A DNA stretch of 64,000 nucleotides from an uncultured Planctomycetales bacterium (GTDB taxonomy: Bacteria; Planctomycetota; Planctomycetia; Pirellulales; Thermoguttaceae), in contig CALARR010000234.1 of assembly GCA_937889015.1 (NCBI GenBank), positions 16,057 to 80,056 on the forward strand, read 5' to 3'. Shown here piece by piece: positions 17,258 through 25,950 of the stretch. The notes beneath the pieces were generated by a model. The model was not told the DNA's origin. It searched no databases and saw nothing but the letters and a program-made list of their open reading frames with translations. Every line of letters begins with the position of its first letter. Positions within the stretch are counted from its first letter, which is position 1. Both the position numbers and the translations under genes were made by a program.

Positions 17258-18088
17258 TCAGGTTCCCCAGTCGCGCGCGTAGCGGAAGTCGCGATCCATG
17301 GTGCGGTGGGAGAGCTTGGCGATCACCGGCATGCGGCGCTTGTAGTGATTGCGGCGGACCATGTCGGCCACGCGCGTGACAAAGTCGGCCGAGAAGCCGG
17401 CCGCGATCAACTCTTGCCGGCGCCAGCGCCGGTCGACCATGAGGTACAACAGGCGGTCGACTTCGGCATAGCTGAAGCCCAACTCACCCTCATCCGTCTG
17501 GCCGACCCACAGATCGCCGGTGGGCGTCTTCTTGAGGATCGATTCGGGCACGCCCAGATGGGCGGCCAACTGGTAGAGCTGCGTCTTGTACAAGTCGCCG
17601 ACGGGATTGATGGCCGAGGCCATGTCGCCGAACTGCGTGCCGTAGCCCAGCAGCAATTCGCTCTTGTTGCTCGTGCCCAACACCAGTCCGCCGAAGGCGG
17701 CGCTCTGGTCGTAGAGGATCGTCATGCGTTCGCGCGCACACTTGTTGGCCAGGCGCAGCTTGGCGGCGTCGGGAAAGCGCGCGTAGTAGGCGTCGATCTG
17801 GTCGGTGATGGGGACATCCAGCGAGCGCACGCCGAGTTGCCGGATGACCTCCTGGCTGTCGCGGCGCGTGGCATCGCTGGAGGTCTTGTAGGGCATGGTC
17901 ACGGCGAGGACGTTGTCGGGGCCCAGGGCGCGCGCGCCGAGGTACACCACGACGCTGGAATCGATTCCGCCCGACACGCCGACCACGGCGCGCTGGAATC
18001 CGGCCCGCTGGATCTCTTTGCCGATGAAGCGGCAGAGGATTTCGGTGACCAGGCTGGCATTGACTTCCAGATGCGCGGGTTGATTCAT
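17258..18088 (-). CDS. nadE: NAD+ synthase, synthetase subunit
   Basis: The 276-residue protein carries the ATP-pyrophosphatase loop SGGIDSS (39-45) and the NadE core, including GTSNKSELLLGYGT and KTPTGDLWVGQTDE. It converts deaminated NAD+ to NAD+ with ATP and ammonia. Unlike fused glutamine-dependent enzymes, it lacks the nitrilase domain. That domain is the separate upstream protein, whose stop overlaps this ATG by 4 bp. The two probably form a glutamine-dependent complex. The ATG at 18088 is preferred over an upstream frame extension because of this overlap. Confidence 0.9.
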   Translation of the reverse strand: MNQPAHLEVNASLVTEILCRFIGKEIQRAGFQRAVVGVSGGIDSSVVVYLGARALGPDNVLAVTMPYKTSSDATRRDSQEVIRQLGVRSLDVPITDQIDAYYARFPDAAKLRLANKCARERMTILYDQSAAFGGLVLGTSNKSELLLGYGTQFGDMASAINPVGDLYKTQLYQLAAHLGVPESILKKTPTGDLWVGQTDEGELGFSYAEVDRLLYLMVDRRWRRQELIAAGFSADFVTRVADMVRRNHYKRRMPVIAKLSHRTMDRDFRYARDWGT

Positions 18089-18996
18089 GGCTGCGGCCCC
18101 GAGTCGTATTGCCGGCGTTTGATTCGGTTGAGTTCTTCGATGGTCAACAGCAGTCGCTCGTCGCGCGCCAGGGGGGCCACGAGGCGTTGACGGCGGAGCT
18201 CGCCGGGGTCGAGTTCGGCCAGGGGCAGGGCCTGGTCGAACAGCGGGGCCTGGCAGAGGGTCTGGCCATCGGGGCCCACGGCGGTGCTGCCGCCCCAGAA
18301 GCACAGCCCGTCCTCGAACCCGACCCGATTGACCAGCACCACCACCGCGCCCAACAACTGGGCGTAGGCGCGCGTGAGATGGTCGTAGGTTTCGGCGACA
18401 CGGATCTTGGGGCCCTCGACGCCGCGCGCGGGCGAGTTGGCCACACAGACCAGGAGGTCGACCTCTTCGGCCTGCATGATGGACGCCGCCGAGAGGTGCC
18501 AGAAATCCTCGCAGATCAAGATCCCCACGCGCCCGAAGCGCGCGGTCTGGAAGGCGCGAATGCGATTGCCGGCCGCGAAGTAGCGTTGCTCGTCGAAGAG
18601 GCCATAGGTGGGCAAGTAGACCTTGCGATGGACGTGGGCGACGTGCCCGCCTTCGCCGTAGAAGGCCGAGTTGTAGTAGCGGTGGCGCGAGGATTCTTCG
18701 ACGAAGCCGGCGATCACGGCCATGGGGCCGGCGGCCTCCAAGAGGCGCGCGATTTCGGGTGCCGAGGAGGGCAAGGCCAGGTCGGGCACCATATCGCGGA
18801 CGAAGTAGCCGGTCAGCGACAGTTCGGGGAAGACGATCATGTCGGCCCCGGCCTGGCGGGCCTGGGTGATCTGCTCCAGGTGCAGGGCCAGGTTGCGATC
18901 GGGATGGCCCAGCCAGGGCGCCACCTGGGCCAGGGCGATGCGCAGGGCGCGTGGGGAGGGCGCGGCGTGCGCGTGCGTGGCGGAAGGTCCGCTCAT
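18085..18996 (-). CDS. Nitrilase-family amidase, probable glutaminase partner of NadE
   Basis: The 303-residue protein has the nitrilase triad: E58 (FPELSLTGY), K125 (HRKVYLPTYG) and C162 (ILICEDFWH). The YGLFDE and EDFWH segments match the N-terminal domain of glutamine-dependent NAD+ synthetases. It should release ammonia from glutamine for NadE, with which its gene overlaps by 4 bp. AAGGAG precedes the ATG. The C-terminal region (PLARDERLLLTIEELNRIKRR) is also like that of NadE-type glutaminases. Confidence 0.85.
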   Translation of the reverse strand: MSGPSATHAHAAPSPRALRIALAQVAPWLGHPDRNLALHLEQITQARQAGADMIVFPELSLTGYFVRDMVPDLALPSSAPEIARLLEAAGPMAVIAGFVEESSRHRYYNSAFYGEGGHVAHVHRKVYLPTYGLFDEQRYFAAGNRIRAFQTARFGRVGILICEDFWHLSAASIMQAEEVDLLVCVANSPARGVEGPKIRVAETYDHLTRAYAQLLGAVVVLVNRVGFEDGLCFWGGSTAVGPDGQTLCQAPLFDQALPLAELDPGELRRQRLVAPLARDERLLLTIEELNRIKRRQYDSGPQP

Positions 18997-19041
18997 AATG
19001 CTCCTTGGGAGTTCAGGGGGAGTCCCTGCGATCGTGAGCGA

Positions 19042-19758
19042 TCAGACACCCTTCTTCAACATGAATTGTATGGCCTGCAGCAAATCGCGCTGGGTGGTGC
19101 GTGAGTACTCCACGTCGAACCAGAGGATCTTTCCATCCTGGTCCAGCAGATAGGTGCGAGGCAGTTTCTCCGTGGCGACCTTGGCGAAATAGGCCCCGTC
19201 GGCGTCGGCCAGGATGGGAAAAGCGGCGCGGGCCTTGTGGGCCATGGCCTGGGCCGGTTCGGTCTGATCGCCGCGGTGCACAGCCACCACGGCCACGCCC
19301 TGGGAAGCCAAGGCCTGGGCGACGTCGACCTGCAGGTCTTCCAGGCCGTTGAGCGATCGCGGGTCCTGGCTGGTCCAGAAGAAGAGCACGGTCAGCGACT
19401 TGCCCAACAGGGAGCGCAGGCGGTGCTTCTGGCCATCCAGTCTGGGCAATTCGGCGTCGGGGATGGCATCGTCCACTTTGACCAGGCACGTCTGCAGCAG
19501 TTCCTGGCTGAGGGCGACCTTGGGCAGTTCTGCGAGTGGCTGAGGTTTGGCGGGCTCGACCTTTTCGGCCGGCTTGGCCACGGGCTGGGCGGCGGGCTTC
19601 TCGGCCGGCTTGTCCTGGGCGGCCGGCGCGGGGGTGGAGGCCGCGGCGGGCGACGGCTTCTCGGCAACGCGTTTGTCGGTTTGCGGGCTGCAGCCGAAGC
19701 TGCCGGCAAACAGCGCGACCAGGACCCACATCAACCACGTCCCACGATGTCCCTGCAT
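19042..19758 (-). CDS. TlpA/peroxiredoxin-like lipoprotein lacking the CXXC site
   Basis: From the ATG at 19758 (AAGGAGG ribosome-binding site) the protein has 238 residues: a hydrophobic leader ending at Cys in GSFGC, an Ala/Pro/Lys-rich linker to about residue 75, and a thioredoxin-like domain. Where TlpA proteins have WCxPC, this has FFWTSQDPRS with no cysteine, so it cannot act as a thiol oxidoreductase. The rest of the fold is kept (VAVVAVHRGD, LPRTYLLDQDGKI). It lies between aspS (28 bp) and the NadE glutaminase gene (45 bp). A structural or carrier role is inferred. Confidence 0.7.
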   Translation of the reverse strand: MQGHRGTWLMWVLVALFAGSFGCSPQTDKRVAEKPSPAAASTPAPAAQDKPAEKPAAQPVAKPAEKVEPAKPQPLAELPKVALSQELLQTCLVKVDDAIPDAELPRLDGQKHRLRSLLGKSLTVLFFWTSQDPRSLNGLEDLQVDVAQALASQGVAVVAVHRGDQTEPAQAMAHKARAAFPILADADGAYFAKVATEKLPRTYLLDQDGKILWFDVEYSRTTQRDLLQAIQFMLKKGV

Positions 19759-19786
19759 GGCTCGCCTCCTTGTTCGGAGCGGTCGA

Positions 19787-21553
19787 CTATCGTTCGTTCT
19801 TGATGCCCAGATCACGAAGTTGGCGCGGGTCGACTTCGCCGGGGGCGCCGGTCATCATGTCGGTCGCGCGTTGGGTCTTGGGAAAGGCGATCGTGTCGCG
19901 GATGCTGTCCAGTCCGGCGAAGAGCATGACCAGGCGGTCGATGCCCAGCGCGATGCCTCCGTGCGGAGGGGCGCCGTATTGCAGGGCATCCAGCAAGAAC
20001 CCGAACCGCTCCTTGGCCTTCTGCTCATCGATGCCCAGCAGTTGGAAGACCTGTTGTTGAAGCTGCTGGTCGTGGATACGGATGGTGCCGCCGCCGACTT
20101 CGTAGCCGTTCAGCACGAGGTCGTAGGCCTGGGCGCGGCACTTGCCGGGCTCGTTGGCCAGCAGGGAGAGGTCTTGAATGCGGGGCGAGGTGAAGGGGTG
20201 GTGCATGGCGGCCCAGCCCTTTTCCTCCTCGTCGTAGGCGAACATGGGGAACTCCACGACCCAGGAGAAGTGCATCTGCTTGGGATCGTAAAGCTTGAGT
20301 TCGGCCGCCAGGCGTTTGCGCAGGCCGTAGAGGGCTTTGCACGTGACTTCGAACTTGTCGGCCACGAACAGCAGCAGGTCGCCGGGCTCGGCCTGCATGC
20401 GTTGAGCGATCTTCTCCAACATCTCCGGCGTGAAGCGTTTGGCGATCGAACTGGCCAGCTTGCCGCCTTCCTCGACCTTGAGCCAAGCCAAGCCCTTGGC
20501 CCCAAAGTCATGGCCGATGAACTGGGCCAATTCGTCGATGGCCTTGATCGAGTAGCGCGCGGCAGCCCCCTTGGCGTTGATCCCTCGGACGCGACCGCCA
20601 GAGGTTGCCACATCGTGGAAGACGCGGAACTCGGTCTGGGCCGCCAGATCGGTGATGTCGATCAGTTCCATACCGAACCGCAGGTCCGGCGCGTCGTGGC
20701 CAAACCGCTCCATGGCCTCGTCGTAGGTCATGCGCGGCAAGGGGACCTGCAGGTCCATTCCCAACACGTCCTTGGCCAGGCGGACCATCAGCCCTTCGAT
20801 CATGCCCATGATGTCGTCGGCCCGGATGAAGGACATTTCCACGTCCAACTGGGTGAACTCGGGCTGGCGGTCGGCGCGGAGGTCCTCGTCGCGGAAGCAG
20901 CGCGCGACCTGCACGTAGCGGTCGTAACCGGCGACCATCAAGATCTGCTTGTAGAGCTGGGGAGACTGGGGCAGAGCATAGTAGCTGCCGCGCTGCACGC
21001 GGCTGGGAACCAGATAGTCGCGCGCGCCTTCCGGCGTGCTGCGTCCGAGCATCGGGGTTTCGACCTCGATGAAGCGTTGCTCGTCGAAGTAGTCGCGCAT
21101 GATCTTGATCATGCGGTGCCGGAGGAGCATGGTCTGTTGCATCTCGGGGCGGCGGAGGTCGATGTAGCGGTACTTCAAACGCAGATCCTCGCCAGGCAGT
21201 TCCATGCCCGTGGGCTGGAAGGGAGGCGTGAGACTGCGATTGAGGATTTCGACCTTCTCGATCCGGACTTCCACCTCGCCCGTGGCAAGCTTGGGATTGG
21301 CGGTGCCTTCGGGCCGCGGCGCGACCTTGCCCATGACCTGAACCACGAACTCCGGACGCAGGGCACGGCCGGTAGCCACGTTTTCCGGACCACTCTCGGG
21401 TCCGAAGACGACCTGGGTCTTGCCATACCGGTCGCGGAGGTCCACGAACAGAACCCCCCCCATGTCGCGGTAGGTATCAACCCAGCCGCAAAGCGTCACC
21501 TTCTGGCCGATGTCCTTCTTGGATAGCTCGCCGCACGTGTGGGTCCGAAGCAC
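19787..21553 (-). CDS. aspS: Aspartyl-tRNA synthetase
   Basis: The 588-residue protein is a full-length bacterial-type AspRS. It has an OB-fold anticodon-binding domain (LCGWVDTYRDMGG), class II motif 2 (ARCFRDEDLRADRQPEFTQ), the GAD insertion (about 310-420) and motif 3 (GIALGIDRLVMLFAG). It charges tRNA-Asp, and perhaps tRNA-Asn, which I cannot decide. The start is GTG with GGGAG upstream. It heads a minus-strand run with the TlpA-like, glutaminase, nadE and DUF1284 genes. Confidence 0.95.
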   Translation of the reverse strand: MLRTHTCGELSKKDIGQKVTLCGWVDTYRDMGGVLFVDLRDRYGKTQVVFGPESGPENVATGRALRPEFVVQVMGKVAPRPEGTANPKLATGEVEVRIEKVEILNRSLTPPFQPTGMELPGEDLRLKYRYIDLRRPEMQQTMLLRHRMIKIMRDYFDEQRFIEVETPMLGRSTPEGARDYLVPSRVQRGSYYALPQSPQLYKQILMVAGYDRYVQVARCFRDEDLRADRQPEFTQLDVEMSFIRADDIMGMIEGLMVRLAKDVLGMDLQVPLPRMTYDEAMERFGHDAPDLRFGMELIDITDLAAQTEFRVFHDVATSGGRVRGINAKGAAARYSIKAIDELAQFIGHDFGAKGLAWLKVEEGGKLASSIAKRFTPEMLEKIAQRMQAEPGDLLLFVADKFEVTCKALYGLRKRLAAELKLYDPKQMHFSWVVEFPMFAYDEEEKGWAAMHHPFTSPRIQDLSLLANEPGKCRAQAYDLVLNGYEVGGGTIRIHDQQLQQQVFQLLGIDEQKAKERFGFLLDALQYGAPPHGGIALGIDRLVMLFAGLDSIRDTIAFPKTQRATDMMTGAPGEVDPRQLRDLGIKNER

Positions 21554-21641
21554 GTTCTTGCTCCCAGGTTATTCGCCCTTGCGGGGCGTGTATGCCGGTG
21601 CCGCCTCCAGACGCAAGTGCAGAGGCGGGCACAACAAATTC

Positions 21642-21724
21642 TTAGAGCCGGTCCCATAACCTGTCGGCAACTCAGTTCTGCCGGGCCGCCCGACGCGGCG
21701 GGGTGGTTCTGGGATAGGTTCTTA
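21642..21724. repeat. Palindromic element, family 1, intergenic copy A
   Basis: The 83-bp element has terminal inverted repeats: left TTAGAGCCGGTCCCATAACC and right arm (as reverse complement) TAAGAACCTATCCCAGAACC, 15 of 20 matching. The centre reads CTGTCGGC, TCAGTTCTGC, then GGGCCG. It lies upstream of aspS, between it and miaA. Related copies are at 51755, 57707 and 59790, with a fragment at 22877. Confidence 0.8.
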
Positions 21725-21844
21725 TTCTAGAGAGACAGCGACACGGCGCAAAGGATGACCCATTTGCGGAAGAAACGGAGAGAATCGGGGACAATCCCGC
21801 CACGGCCCGGACATTGCCCCAGGGCGGAGGCCCATGGCTCCCGG

Positions 21845-22867
21845 TCAACGGGTGGTGGCGATCGATACAGCTACCTCGCAAGATGGGGTCGCGTCGGACA
21901 GGGGGACGAACTGGCATTCGGTCAGGCTGCGGAACCAGGTAGCTTGCCGTTTGGCCAACTGGCGCGTGTGCTGTTTGACCCGCTCCACGGTGGTGGGCAG
22001 GTCGGCAGCGCCGTCCAGGTGCTGGAGGACTTCGCGATAGCCGACTGCCTGAGAGGCCGTGCGGCTGAGGGGTTTGGGAAGTTGGGTCAGACGGCGGACC
22101 TCGTCGAGCAGGCCCTGGGCAAACATGGCCTCCACGCGTTGGTCGATCCGCTGGTGAATCGCGGGCCGAGGCCAATCGAGCACGAAGACGCGACAGGATT
22201 CGGCCAGGCGTCCGAGTTGGAACTGCCTTTGCAGCCGGCTGATGGGTTGTCCGGTCAGGGCGTGGACTTCCAGGGCGCGCAACAGTCGGCGCGTATCGTT
22301 GGGGTGCAGGCGTGCCGCAGTTTCGGGATCGACCTGCGTTAAGCGCGCGTGCAGGCCCGCCGGGCCCTGGGTGCGAGCGACTTCGGCCAGCGTGTTGCGC
22401 AGGGTCCAGTCGGCGGGCGGCCCGTCGAAGATTCCGCGCAACAAGCCTTTGAGATACAAGGGAGTCCCGCCGACGAACAACACCTTGCGTCCACGAGTGC
22501 GGATCTCGGCCACGCACTGCAGAGCCGACTCCAAGTACTGGGCCAGACTGTACTCTTCCCACGGTTCGATCACGTCGATCAGGTGGTGCGGCACGGCGGC
22601 CCGTTGCTGGGCACTCGGCTTGGCCGTGCCGATATCCATGCCGCGATAGAGGGCCATGGAGTCCATGGAGACGATTTCGGCGTTCAAACGGTGAGCCAAT
22701 GCCAGGCCGACCTCCGTCTTGCCCGCGGCCGTGGCCCCGGTCAGGAACCAGCAATCGTCGCTGCCCGCCAAATCAGGGGGGCAAGCCGATTCGGTGGAAG
22801 CGGAAGGCTGCCGTGGTTGGGGCAGGTGTTGGATGTCGTGGGTGGCTCCATCGTCCGAGTTGGTCAT
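21845..22867 (-). CDS. miaA: tRNA dimethylallyltransferase
   Basis: The 340-residue protein transfers a dimethylallyl group to A37 of tRNAs reading UNN codons. The P-loop GATAAGKT (44-51), the DSMALYRGMDIGTAKPS segment and the FVGGTPLYLKGLLRGIF segment are all diagnostic. The first 36 residues are a non-conserved extension, so a start further downstream is possible. It is followed on its 3' side by a palindromic element and aspS, about 290 bp away. Confidence 0.93.
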   Translation of the reverse strand: MTNSDDGATHDIQHLPQPRQPSASTESACPPDLAGSDDCWFLTGATAAGKTEVGLALAHRLNAEIVSMDSMALYRGMDIGTAKPSAQQRAAVPHHLIDVIEPWEEYSLAQYLESALQCVAEIRTRGRKVLFVGGTPLYLKGLLRGIFDGPPADWTLRNTLAEVARTQGPAGLHARLTQVDPETAARLHPNDTRRLLRALEVHALTGQPISRLQRQFQLGRLAESCRVFVLDWPRPAIHQRIDQRVEAMFAQGLLDEVRRLTQLPKPLSRTASQAVGYREVLQHLDGAADLPTTVERVKQHTRQLAKRQATWFRSLTECQFVPLSDATPSCEVAVSIATTR

Positions 22868-22876
22868 GCCTAGATC

Positions 22877-22904
22877 TTAGAGCCGGCCCTTGAGCCTGTC
22901 GACA
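22877..22904. repeat. Palindromic element, family 1, fragment
   Basis: TTAGAGCCGGCCCTTGAGCC and the following CTGTCGAC match the left end of the family 1 element. The right half cannot be found, so this is a partial or decayed copy just upstream of miaA. Confidence 0.5.
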
Positions 22905-22977
22905 ACACAACCCCGCTGGGTGTGACCAGATTCGCAACCTGGGAAGCGGCGAGGCGTGGGCGTCACGAGTTGCGGGT

Positions 22978-23088
22978 CCCCTCACCCCCGGGCCCCTCTC
23001 CCGCAAGCGGGCGAGGGGAGGGACCTGGGGCCGACCGATGCCGGGCTCGATGCTCCCTGTGCCGCAAGCGGGCGAGGGGAGGACCTGA
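22978..23088. repeat. Palindromic repeat of the CTCTCCCGCAAGCGGG type
   Basis: A hairpin at 22993-23018 has arms CCCCTC-CCCGC and GCGGG-GAGGGG around AA. A partial second copy (GCCGCAAGCGGGCGAGGGG) begins at 23061. This kind of repeat is found between genes in many high-GC bacteria. It lies in the 460-bp gap between miaA and the prepilin gene. Confidence 0.7.
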
Positions 23089-23227
23089 GGGCATGGCGTT
23101 CCTTGGCGGAGAATCCGGCGGGCAAATGCCCCTGCAGCGCCCTTCCCAAAACGAGCGGGGCGCGCCACAATGCAGCCGGAGGGCGGCCGGCACTGGGGTG
23201 TGGCAAGCGATCCTGGCAGGGGTACAA

Positions 23228-23272
23228 CCGGCCTCCCGAGGGTCGGCCTTACGGCATTCCTTATCTCCGACA
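23228..23272 (+). repeat. Dispersed repeat, family 2, copy 2
   Basis: Matches 16512-16557 (CCGGCCTCCCGA, GGTCGGCCT, ACGGCATT). It lies 55 bp upstream of the prepilin start codon. Confidence 0.6.
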
Positions 23273-23327
23273 CGATGGGGATTGGCTCTCCGTGCGACTC
23301 GTCCCAAATGAGCACAGCGAGGTACGT

Positions 23328-24359
23328 ATGCAACGTCATCAAGGCTTCACGTTGGTGGAAATGCTGGTGGTCATCGCGATCATGGGGATCCTGATCTCCA
23401 TGACCGTGCCAGCGGTGAGTTACGTGCGCGAGATCGCGCGCAAGACTTCGTGCTCGAACAACATTTCCAACCTGCTCAAGGCCGTCCAGATGTACGAGTC
23501 GCTGGTCCGGACCTATCCGCCAGGGCGGGTGGGCTGCGACTGCGGGGACTCTATCAGCTACCGAAAGTGCAAGAGTACGGGCACCACTACATTGAGCGGC
23601 TATCACCGCACGGGCAGCAGCGGGTTCTTGATGCTCTTGCCGCAATTGGATGAGAGGCAGTTGTACGACTCGTTCAACCGCTTTCGGAACGGGGCGGTGT
23701 TTCCGGCCGGCGATGACCACCCGCCGGATGGCAGCACGTGCGCCGACTCGGAAACGAGCGGTTGGCGTGCCGGGATCACGGGCGGAAACGAAACGCTTCT
23801 GACTCGGCCCAAGGTGTTTGTGTGCCCTAGTTCGCGGGACGAAGAGACGTTTGAGGAGGCGGCCACGAGTTGCTATGCGTTCTGCATGGGGACCCTTGGA
23901 CCATCTTATCCCGATCCCGACAAGGCCCGGTATTACAACAGCGGCGTGTTCATGTTCCATCGGGCTTTGGGCTCGCGGGACGTGGTCGACGGTCTGGCCA
24001 ACACGATTTTCATCGGCGAAGTGACCGACTCGCACACCTCGCGTGGCCGGAACCGCTGGATGATCGGTTCCCTGTTCCTGGACTCGCTGCGCACGACAGA
24101 GTACGTGGAATGGCATCGCGGGGTTGTGACCTCGATCGAGAACGAGCAGGAGGTGAAGAAGGACGACAAGACCTACGGAACCTTCGCCAGCCCGCACAAC
24201 AATGGCATCAATTTCGGCTTCGGCGATGGTCGGGTGGTATTCCTGACCGACGACGTCGAGGTATCGCTGCTGAACAACCTGTCGACGCGCGACGCCAACG
24301 CCTTTGCCGCTTTCAGCAACAATCGGGTCTATCGGGAAGTCCACAATCTGCCGTTCTGA
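23328..24359 (+). CDS. DUF1559-type prepilin-like protein
   Basis: From the ATG at 23328 the protein has 343 residues. It opens with a type IV prepilin cleavage and methylation motif GFTLVE and a hydrophobic helix (MLVVIAIMGILISMTVPAV). The C-terminal SPHNNGINFGFGDGRV is the H-x9-DG motif of planctomycete DUF1559 proteins. Several cysteines around 55-75 and 130-175 may form disulfides. It is presumably assembled into a pilus or pseudopilus after cleavage. The frame extends upstream, but that part covers repeats and is not coding. Confidence 0.88.
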   Translation: MQRHQGFTLVEMLVVIAIMGILISMTVPAVSYVREIARKTSCSNNISNLLKAVQMYESLVRTYPPGRVGCDCGDSISYRKCKSTGTTTLSGYHRTGSSGFLMLLPQLDERQLYDSFNRFRNGAVFPAGDDHPPDGSTCADSETSGWRAGITGGNETLLTRPKVFVCPSSRDEETFEEAATSCYAFCMGTLGPSYPDPDKARYYNSGVFMFHRALGSRDVVDGLANTIFIGEVTDSHTSRGRNRWMIGSLFLDSLRTTEYVEWHRGVVTSIENEQEVKKDDKTYGTFASPHNNGINFGFGDGRVVFLTDDVEVSLLNNLSTRDANAFAAFSNNRVYREVHNLPF

Positions 24360-24420
24360 CCGGTGCGGTGGGCTGCGGACCGAAAGGGCCGGGCTGCGCA
24401 AGGACGCGAGGAAGGAAGCC

Positions 24421-25803
24421 ATGGCGCGAAGGAACTGGCCGCTGCGAGCAACGGCAGGGACGGTTCTGCTGAGCGTCTGTCTGTGGACGGCGACAAGCAC
24501 GGGGCAATCCACTCCGGAGCCGCCGCGAGCTTCCGGCTATGCAAGTGATGCCCGGGGCCCCAGTTCGCCGTCTTTGGTTGTCGCCGCGGCGCAGTCGCAG
24601 CAGGCGGCTGGGGGCGCGAGCGGCAAGACGTCGGCCGGCGCGGCGACGGCCTTGGAGGGCCACACACAAGAGCTCACCTCGCTGCTGCAGGACCTGAATG
24701 TCCCCGCGTTGTGGCGAAACAACGGGTGGGGCGTGTGGGCGGCCATGTTGCTGGCGGTGTTTCTGGCGGTCAGCGCGGGCAAGGTGTGTACGGTCGTGCT
24801 GGCGCGGCTTGGGGCGCGCTTTCAGAAACGTGGGTGGCATGGCCTGGCCCACGCGGTTATGGACCCGATCGGGCCCGCCAACCTGGCGGTGTTGATTTTC
24901 GGGGTGACGGCCGGGCTGACGGGCGTGGAGATGAGTCCCGCTCTGCGCGGGCTGTTGCACAAGAGCGCGCTGTTGTGCTATTCGATCGCCGTCTTCTGGT
25001 ATCTGTACAATCTGGCCGATCTGGTGGATTTGGCTTTTCGGCGGTTGCAGGGGCAGAAGGAATCGTTGCTGGAGAGGCAACTCGCGCCGCTGGTGCGGAA
25101 GAGCCTGCGGAGCTTCTTGCTGGTCCTGGCGGCCCTGTTTGTCGCTGACACGGTATTCGACCAGGACATCGGAGCGTGGTTGGCGGGACTGGGGATCGCC
25201 GGCCTGGCCATCTCGCTGGCGGCGCAGGACTCGCTGAAGAACCTCTTCGGGTCGATCACGATCCTGCTGGACCGTCCATTCCAGATCGGCGACCAGATCG
25301 TGTTTGGCGGGAGCGAAGGGGTGATCGAGGAGATCGGGCTGCGCTCGACCAAGATGCGGACCACGGCAGGCCACGTGGTGACGATTCCCAATTCCAAGAT
25401 CGTCAACGATCCGGTGGAGAACATCTCGCGGCGGCCCTACATCCGCCGGGCGATGACTATCAGCCTCAAGGGAGACCTGCCGCGCGCCACGCTCGACAAG
25501 GCGGTGTGGCTGCTGCGTTCGCTGCTGGCCGAACCGGGACTTCGCGAACCGATCCATCCGTTGGTCCACGGCGTGGACTTTCCACCACGCGTGTTCCTGA
25601 GCCAGGTGACGGCCGCGAACGCCACGATCGAGGTCACCTACTGGTACGCACCGCCCCTGTATTGGGAATATGTGGCCCACGCCCAAAAGGTCAACTTCCG
25701 CATTCTGGAGAGTTTTGAGAAGGCGGGGATTGCCTTCAGTTTCGGCCATCCTTCGGCAAACGCCGGCGGCGATGCGACGGCCAAGTCTGAGGGGCCGAAA
25801 TAG
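24421..25803 (+). CDS. MscS-family mechanosensitive channel
   Basis: The 460-residue protein starts at the ATG at 24421 behind AGGAAGGAAG. It has a signal-like N-terminus, an Ala/Ser/Gly-rich linker to about 85, three or more membrane segments and the MscS core: pore helix GLGIAGLAISLAAQDSLKNLFGS, then DRPFQIGDQIVFGG and VTIPNSKIVNDPVENIS. It should open on membrane tension and protect against osmotic downshock. It lies 61 bp after the prepilin gene. Confidence 0.9.
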   Translation: MARRNWPLRATAGTVLLSVCLWTATSTGQSTPEPPRASGYASDARGPSSPSLVVAAAQSQQAAGGASGKTSAGAATALEGHTQELTSLLQDLNVPALWRNNGWGVWAAMLLAVFLAVSAGKVCTVVLARLGARFQKRGWHGLAHAVMDPIGPANLAVLIFGVTAGLTGVEMSPALRGLLHKSALLCYSIAVFWYLYNLADLVDLAFRRLQGQKESLLERQLAPLVRKSLRSFLLVLAALFVADTVFDQDIGAWLAGLGIAGLAISLAAQDSLKNLFGSITILLDRPFQIGDQIVFGGSEGVIEEIGLRSTKMRTTAGHVVTIPNSKIVNDPVENISRRPYIRRAMTISLKGDLPRATLDKAVWLLRSLLAEPGLREPIHPLVHGVDFPPRVFLSQVTAANATIEVTYWYAPPLYWEYVAHAQKVNFRILESFEKAGIAFSFGHPSANAGGDATAKSEGPK

Positions 25804-25950
25804 GCGCGGCGCGTGCTGCAGGATCGGCCTGCCGGCGCTGGGATGCGCCATGCCGAGAGCGGCCGCGAAGCGCGCAGGGGCGCGCCCACAAGACCGCTGA
25901 GACGCAATTCCAGGCAGAGCTGAGGTCTCCGCACGTTCTGGCGACTGCAC

